Below are positions 6,544 to 8,904 of a stretch of 8,904 nucleotides of DNA, in pieces (the first letter of the stretch is position 1; each line of letters begins with the position of its first letter). The DNA lies in assembly GCA_036274675.1 (NCBI GenBank), contig DASUFE010000009.1:1-8904 (forward strand), written 5' to 3'. A program made the position numbers and the translations under genes. Source of the stretch: DASUFE01 sp036274675. Lineage in GTDB: Bacteria > Pseudomonadota > Gammaproteobacteria > HTCC5015. The notes under the pieces were generated by a model. That model searched no databases. It saw nothing but the letters and a program-made list of their open reading frames with translations, and was not told the DNA's origin.

Positions 6544-7962
6544 TTAAAGCTGTAAATGAGCGGCAATCACCGCGCCCACCGCGGCCGCGATCTCGCCTTT
6601 GTTCAGCTTGGTCGAATATTCGGCCAGTTCCGGATGCGCTTCCACGAATCCCGTATTGAAGCTGCCGCCGGTGAAATCCTCCGAGTTGAGGATTTGCTGA
6701 TGATACGGGATGGTCGTTTTCACCCCGTGTACCTCGATATCCTTCAGCGCCCGTTTGCCGCGCGCGATCAGCTGTTCCCAGGTCAAGGCCCATACGATCA
6801 GTTTGAGGCACATTGAATCGTAATAGGGCGGGATATGATACCCCGTATAGATCGCTCCGTCAGTGCGCACGCCGGGACCGCCGGGGGCGAAGTACCGCGT
6901 GATGCGGCCGAAACTGGGCAGGAAATCGTTACGCGGGTCCTCGGCATTGATGCGGAATTCCATCGCCATGCCGCGGATGCCGATTTCATGCTGGCGAAAC
7001 GACAACTGTTCTCCCGCCGCGATCCGGATCTGCTGCTGTACCAGATCGATGCCGGTGACAGTCTCGGTCACGGGATGTTCGACCTGGAGCCGGGTGTTCA
7101 TTTCCATGAAATAGAACTTGTTTTCCTCGGACAGCAGGAACTCCACTGTCCCCGCGTTTTCGTAATTCACGGCCTTGGCGAGGCGCACCGCGAGGTCGCC
7201 GATATAGCCCCGTTGCTCGGCGTCGAGCTGTGGCGAGGGCGCTATTTCGATCAATTTCTGGTGCCGGCGCTGAATGGAGCAGTCGCGTTCGTACAGATGC
7301 ACGACATTGCCGTGGCTGTCGCCCAGCACCTGGACCTCGATATGCCGCGGGTTGACCACCGCCTTTTCCATGAAAACATCCGCGCTGCCGAAGGCCTTGC
7401 TCACTTCCGAGAGCACGCGTTCATAATTGCGATCCAGGTCGCCCTCATCATGGCACAGCCGGATGCCGCGGCCGCCGCCGCCGTTGGTGGCTTTCAGCAT
7501 CACCGGGTAGCCGATTTTTTTCGCCAGTACCCGTGCCTCATCGAGGGATGCAAGGTTGCCGTCGCTGCCGGGGACTACCGGGATGCCCGCCGCCACCGCC
7601 GCCTTGCGGGCTTCCAGCTTGTCTCCCATAAGCCGGATCACTTCCGGGCTGGGCCCGATGAAGCGTACCCCGCGTTCCCGGCATTTTTCGGCAAGCGCGG
7701 GATTTTCCGAGAGGAAGCCATAACCGGGGTGTATGGCGTCGCAGCCGGTGGCGACAGCCAGGTCCACAATGCGCGAGACATTAAGGTAGCCGGCGACAGA
7801 ATCGGGGCCGATATTGTAGTTTTCGTCGGCCTTGGTGATATGCAGGCTGTAGCGGTCCGCGTCGGTGAAGATAGCGACCGATTTAATACCCATTTCGGTA
7901 CAGGCCCGCGCAATGCGAACGGCGATTTCACCCCGGTTGGCTATCAGCACTTTCCTGATCAA
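6544..7962 (-). CDS. pycA: Pyruvate carboxylase subunit A (biotin carboxylase)
   Basis: The 472-residue ATP-grasp enzyme carboxylates the biotin on PycB using ATP and bicarbonate. Visible motifs, numbered from the chosen start: IANRGEIAVRIA (about 7-18), HPGYGFLSEN (about 78-87), the glycine-rich loop GGGGRGI (about 161-167), the KLIEIAPSP active-site segment (Lys236), and EMNTRLQVEHPVTE (Glu287, Asn289, Arg291). YDSM-LKLIVW marks the C-terminal lobe. A short tail (KGEIAAAVGAVIAAHL) extends beyond the biotin carboxylase core. The start is TTG 7962: it gives the family N-terminus MIRKVLIANRGEIA and has GAGGA seven bases upstream, whereas the GTG at 7986 would add eight unsupported residues. 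AccC of acetyl-CoA carboxylase is a close relative, but linkage to pycB rather than accB makes PycA the better call. Confidence 0.93.
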   Translation of the reverse strand: MIRKVLIANRGEIAVRIARACTEMGIKSVAIFTDADRYSLHITKADENYNIGPDSVAGYLNVSRIVDLAVATGCDAIHPGYGFLSENPALAEKCRERGVRFIGPSPEVIRLMGDKLEARKAAVAAGIPVVPGSDGNLASLDEARVLAKKIGYPVMLKATNGGGGRGIRLCHDEGDLDRNYERVLSEVSKAFGSADVFMEKAVVNPRHIEVQVLGDSHGNVVHLYERDCSIQRRHQKLIEIAPSPQLDAEQRGYIGDLAVRLAKAVNYENAGTVEFLLSEENKFYFMEMNTRLQVEHPVTETVTGIDLVQQQIRIAAGEQLSFRQHEIGIRGMAMEFRINAEDPRNDFLPSFGRITRYFAPGGPGVRTDGAIYTGYHIPPYYDSMCLKLIVWALTWEQLIARGKRALKDIEVHGVKTTIPYHQQILNSEDFTGGSFNTGFVEAHPELAEYSTKLNKGEIAAAVGAVIAAHLQL

Positions 7963-7969
7963 GTCGTTT

Positions 7970-7974
7970 TCCTC
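7970..7974 (-). promoter_or_regulatory. Ribosome binding site that fixes the TTG start of pycA
   Basis: GAGGA on the minus strand is separated by 7 nt (7969-7963) from TTG 7962-7960. This is the best Shine-Dalgarno in the leader, and it lies inside the longer frame that would start at GTG 7986, arguing for TTG. Confidence 0.75.
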
Positions 7975-8022
7975 GAGCGTGCACACCCATATAAAGGGTC
8001 AGGCCCTGGTTCGGGCGGCGCG

Positions 8023-8051
8023 ATTATAGATGATCGGGTCCGGGCTGGGAA
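8023..8051 (-). promoter_or_regulatory. Sigma70-type promoter for pycAB
   Basis: On the minus strand TTCCCA (8051-8046, 4/6 to TTGACA) is followed by exactly 17 nt and a perfect TATAAT (8028-8023). Transcription would begin near 8016, giving a leader of about 54 nt that contains the GAGGA site of pycA. The -35 hexamer lies inside an inverted repeat, which may be an operator. Confidence 0.6.
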
Positions 8052-8064
8052 CGTATTCCAGCCC
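8042..8064. promoter_or_regulatory. Inverted repeat overlapping the pycA -35 box (possible operator)
   Basis: GGGCTGG (8042-8048) and CCAGCCC (8058-8064) are exact inverted copies. The dyad can be extended inward as GGAA-N4-TTCC centred on 8052-8055, with one extra G on the left. It covers the -35 hexamer of the minus-strand promoter, so a bound protein would block that promoter. There is no T-run, which argues against a terminator. The binding factor is unknown. Confidence 0.4.
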
Positions 8065-8170
8065 CGAAGCGGCTTTGGTCCCAACCGGTTGTTGTCTGCC
8101 GCCTGGATAAGCGGTTGAATCACATAAAGAAAAAAGAGAGGATTTCGGGATTTTCCCCGGTTAAACGCTT

Positions 8171-8199
8171 TTGACAGACGTAGCGGATACCAATAAAAT
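8171..8199 (+). promoter_or_regulatory. Near-consensus sigma70 promoter for yceD-rpmF
   Basis: A perfect TTGACA (8171-8176) is followed by 17 nt and TAAAAT (8194-8199, 5/6 to TATAAT). Transcription would start near 8206, only about four bases before the ATG at 8210. It probably drives yceD and rpmF, in line with the strong expression expected for a ribosomal protein gene. Confidence 0.7.
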
Positions 8200-8209
8200 T
8201 GCGCGTTTT

Positions 8210-8719
8210 ATGGACCAGCAGCTGCCTGATCGCATACGTTTGCAGCCCCTGACACGCAAAAAAGCTTTTATACAGGGTACTCTGGACCCCCGGCGCCTGC
8301 AGCGTATCCCGGGGTTTAAGGAAGTTGTCGCGGTCCGCGATATCCGGCTTGAGCTTAAGGTCGAAACCCGGGAATCTGGCCTGTTCCTGCTGAACGGCAG
8401 AATCGAGGCGCGAATGGAGCTGGTATGCCAGCGCTGTTTGCAGGGGTATTCCTGGTCCGTGAACGAACCGGTGCGGCTGCATGCCGGAGCGGTGCCCGGG
8501 CAGGTGGAAGGGTTCGAGAGTATCGAGCTCGAGGACGACATGCTCAACATCGAGCAGCTCGTCGAGGACGAACTGATTCTGCGCATACCGCAACGGCCGG
8601 CGCACCCGCGGGTCGAGGACTGTGACCCCGCGATGCTGCAGCGGACCCAGGAGTATGCAGGTGAGATTTCGGAGAAACGGGAAAATCCGTTTGCCGTTTT
8701 GAAGCGGGAAAAGCCCTGA
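8210..8719 (+). CDS. yceD: DUF177/YceD family protein (23S rRNA accumulation protein)
   Basis: From ATG 8210 this is 169 residues, the usual YceD size. The family is named for a role in 23S rRNA accumulation and is typically encoded just upstream of rpmF. The sequence shows the conserved CxxC pair in LVCQRCLQ (Cys73, Cys76) and the acidic EDELILRIP motif (about residues 117-125) near the C-terminus, followed by a basic tail. A longer frame from TTG 8171 is rejected because that codon is part of the -35 TTGACA box. No Shine-Dalgarno precedes ATG 8210, and the predicted transcript start is only about four bases away, so translation may be leaderless. The gap to rpmF is 46 nt. The protein is cytoplasmic; its molecular mechanism is not evident from the sequence. 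Confidence 0.88.
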   Translation: MDQQLPDRIRLQPLTRKKAFIQGTLDPRRLQRIPGFKEVVAVRDIRLELKVETRESGLFLLNGRIEARMELVCQRCLQGYSWSVNEPVRLHAGAVPGQVEGFESIELEDDMLNIEQLVEDELILRIPQRPAHPRVEDCDPAMLQRTQEYAGEISEKRENPFAVLKREKP

Positions 8720-8754
8720 CGGGCGTTTCCTAATCGTTAACCAGATCGATATAC

Positions 8755-8758
8755 GGAG
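8755..8758 (+). promoter_or_regulatory. Ribosome binding site of rpmF supporting its GTG start
   Basis: GGAG lies 7 nt before the GTG at 8766. The encoded N-terminus (MAVQKSRKTPS) is the expected L32 start, so the GTG start is well supported. Confidence 0.75.
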
Positions 8759-8765
8759 TAAAACC

Positions 8766-8904
8766 GTGGCTGTACAAAAAAGTCGTAAAACACCCTCGCG
8801 TCGTGGCATGCGCCGCTCTCATGATGCGCTGAGCGGACCAACCCTTTCCACCGATCCCACTTCGGGTGAAACGCACCGCCGGCATCATCTCACCGCGGAC
8901 GGCT
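8766..8904 (+). CDS. rpmF: 50S ribosomal protein L32 (bL32), 3' end beyond the window
   Basis: The GTG start at 8766 opens a frame reading MAVQKSRKTPSRRGMRRSHD, followed by SGETHRRHHLTADG, which matches bL32 closely. About 46 residues are visible; the usual protein has about 57-63, so only the extreme C-terminus is missing. L32 is a small, basic protein of the large ribosomal subunit. Its place after yceD matches the conserved yceD-rpmF-plsX-fab order, so plsX is expected just right of the window (inference). The zinc-binding cysteines found in some L32 forms are not present in the visible part. Confidence 0.95.
   Translation, partial: MAVQKSRKTPSRRGMRRSHDALSGPTLSTDPTSGETHRRHHLTADG

Noticed and set aside
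7995..8007. Small AGGG-TCAGG-CCCT hairpin in the pycA leader
   Set aside because: Four base pairs are too few to support a riboswitch or attenuator, and no larger conserved structure is visible around it.
8082..8091. Perfect 10-bp palindrome CAACCGGTTG in the pycA-yceD control region
   Set aside because: It is short, stands alone, and lies off both predicted promoters; such a palindrome can occur by chance, so I do not call it an operator.
6835..8118. Long plus-strand open frame (427 codons) opposite pycA
   Set aside because: It is antisense to pycA, starts inside that gene, and shows no family resemblance; the biotin carboxylase motifs on the other strand explain the region.
8171..8209. 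TTG at 8171 as the start of yceD
   Set aside because: The codon is part of a perfect TTGACA -35 box with a matching -10 at 17 nt, lacks a ribosome site, and would add residues not typical of the family.

Overview
The window looks like a conserved chromosomal segment of a betaproteobacterium. The Nitrosomonadales/Burkholderiales type is most likely, but this is inferred from family resemblance only. The supporting signs are a YceF-type Maf protein, DUF177/YceD followed by ribosomal protein L32, a retropepsin-like protein with a GspC-like N-terminal half, and a two-subunit pyruvate carboxylase. Coding density is high and the sequence is moderately GC-rich. I see no tRNA, rRNA, CRISPR array, intact insertion sequence or replication origin.

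Left part (1-3897): a large secreted-type protein enters from the left edge. It has tandem Ig-like repeats, then an alpha/beta domain resembling the ThuA/glutamine-amidotransferase fold, a helical region, and a C-terminal beta domain. It converges with a class I glutamine amidotransferase (2479-3198, minus) across only 14 nt. The amidotransferase is divergent, with 39 nt between start codons, from a periplasmic retropepsin-like aspartic protease (3238-3897, plus).

Middle (3974-7962, minus): pycA, pycB and maf/yceF lie in that transcriptional order. PycA (biotin carboxylase) and PycB (carboxyltransferase plus biotin carrier) are 16 nt apart and should together make the anaplerotic enzyme that turns pyruvate into oxaloacetate. 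A 99-bp repeat element with inverted ends sits between pycB and maf. It abuts the maf start codon and may carry its promoter.

Right part (7963-8904): a 247-nt divergent control region separates pycA from yceD-rpmF. It holds a TATAAT promoter for pycA overlapped by an inverted repeat, and a near-consensus promoter for yceD that would give an almost leaderless mRNA. yceD and rpmF then run off the right edge, probably towards plsX and fabH. In E. coli yceF and yceD are direct divergent neighbours; here pycAB lies between them.

Most of the window is ordinary housekeeping sequence. I found no clear new multi-gene system. The items most worth a second look are the partial Ig-repeat/ThuA-like protein, the repeat element in front of maf, and the promoter architecture of the pycA-yceD divergent region.
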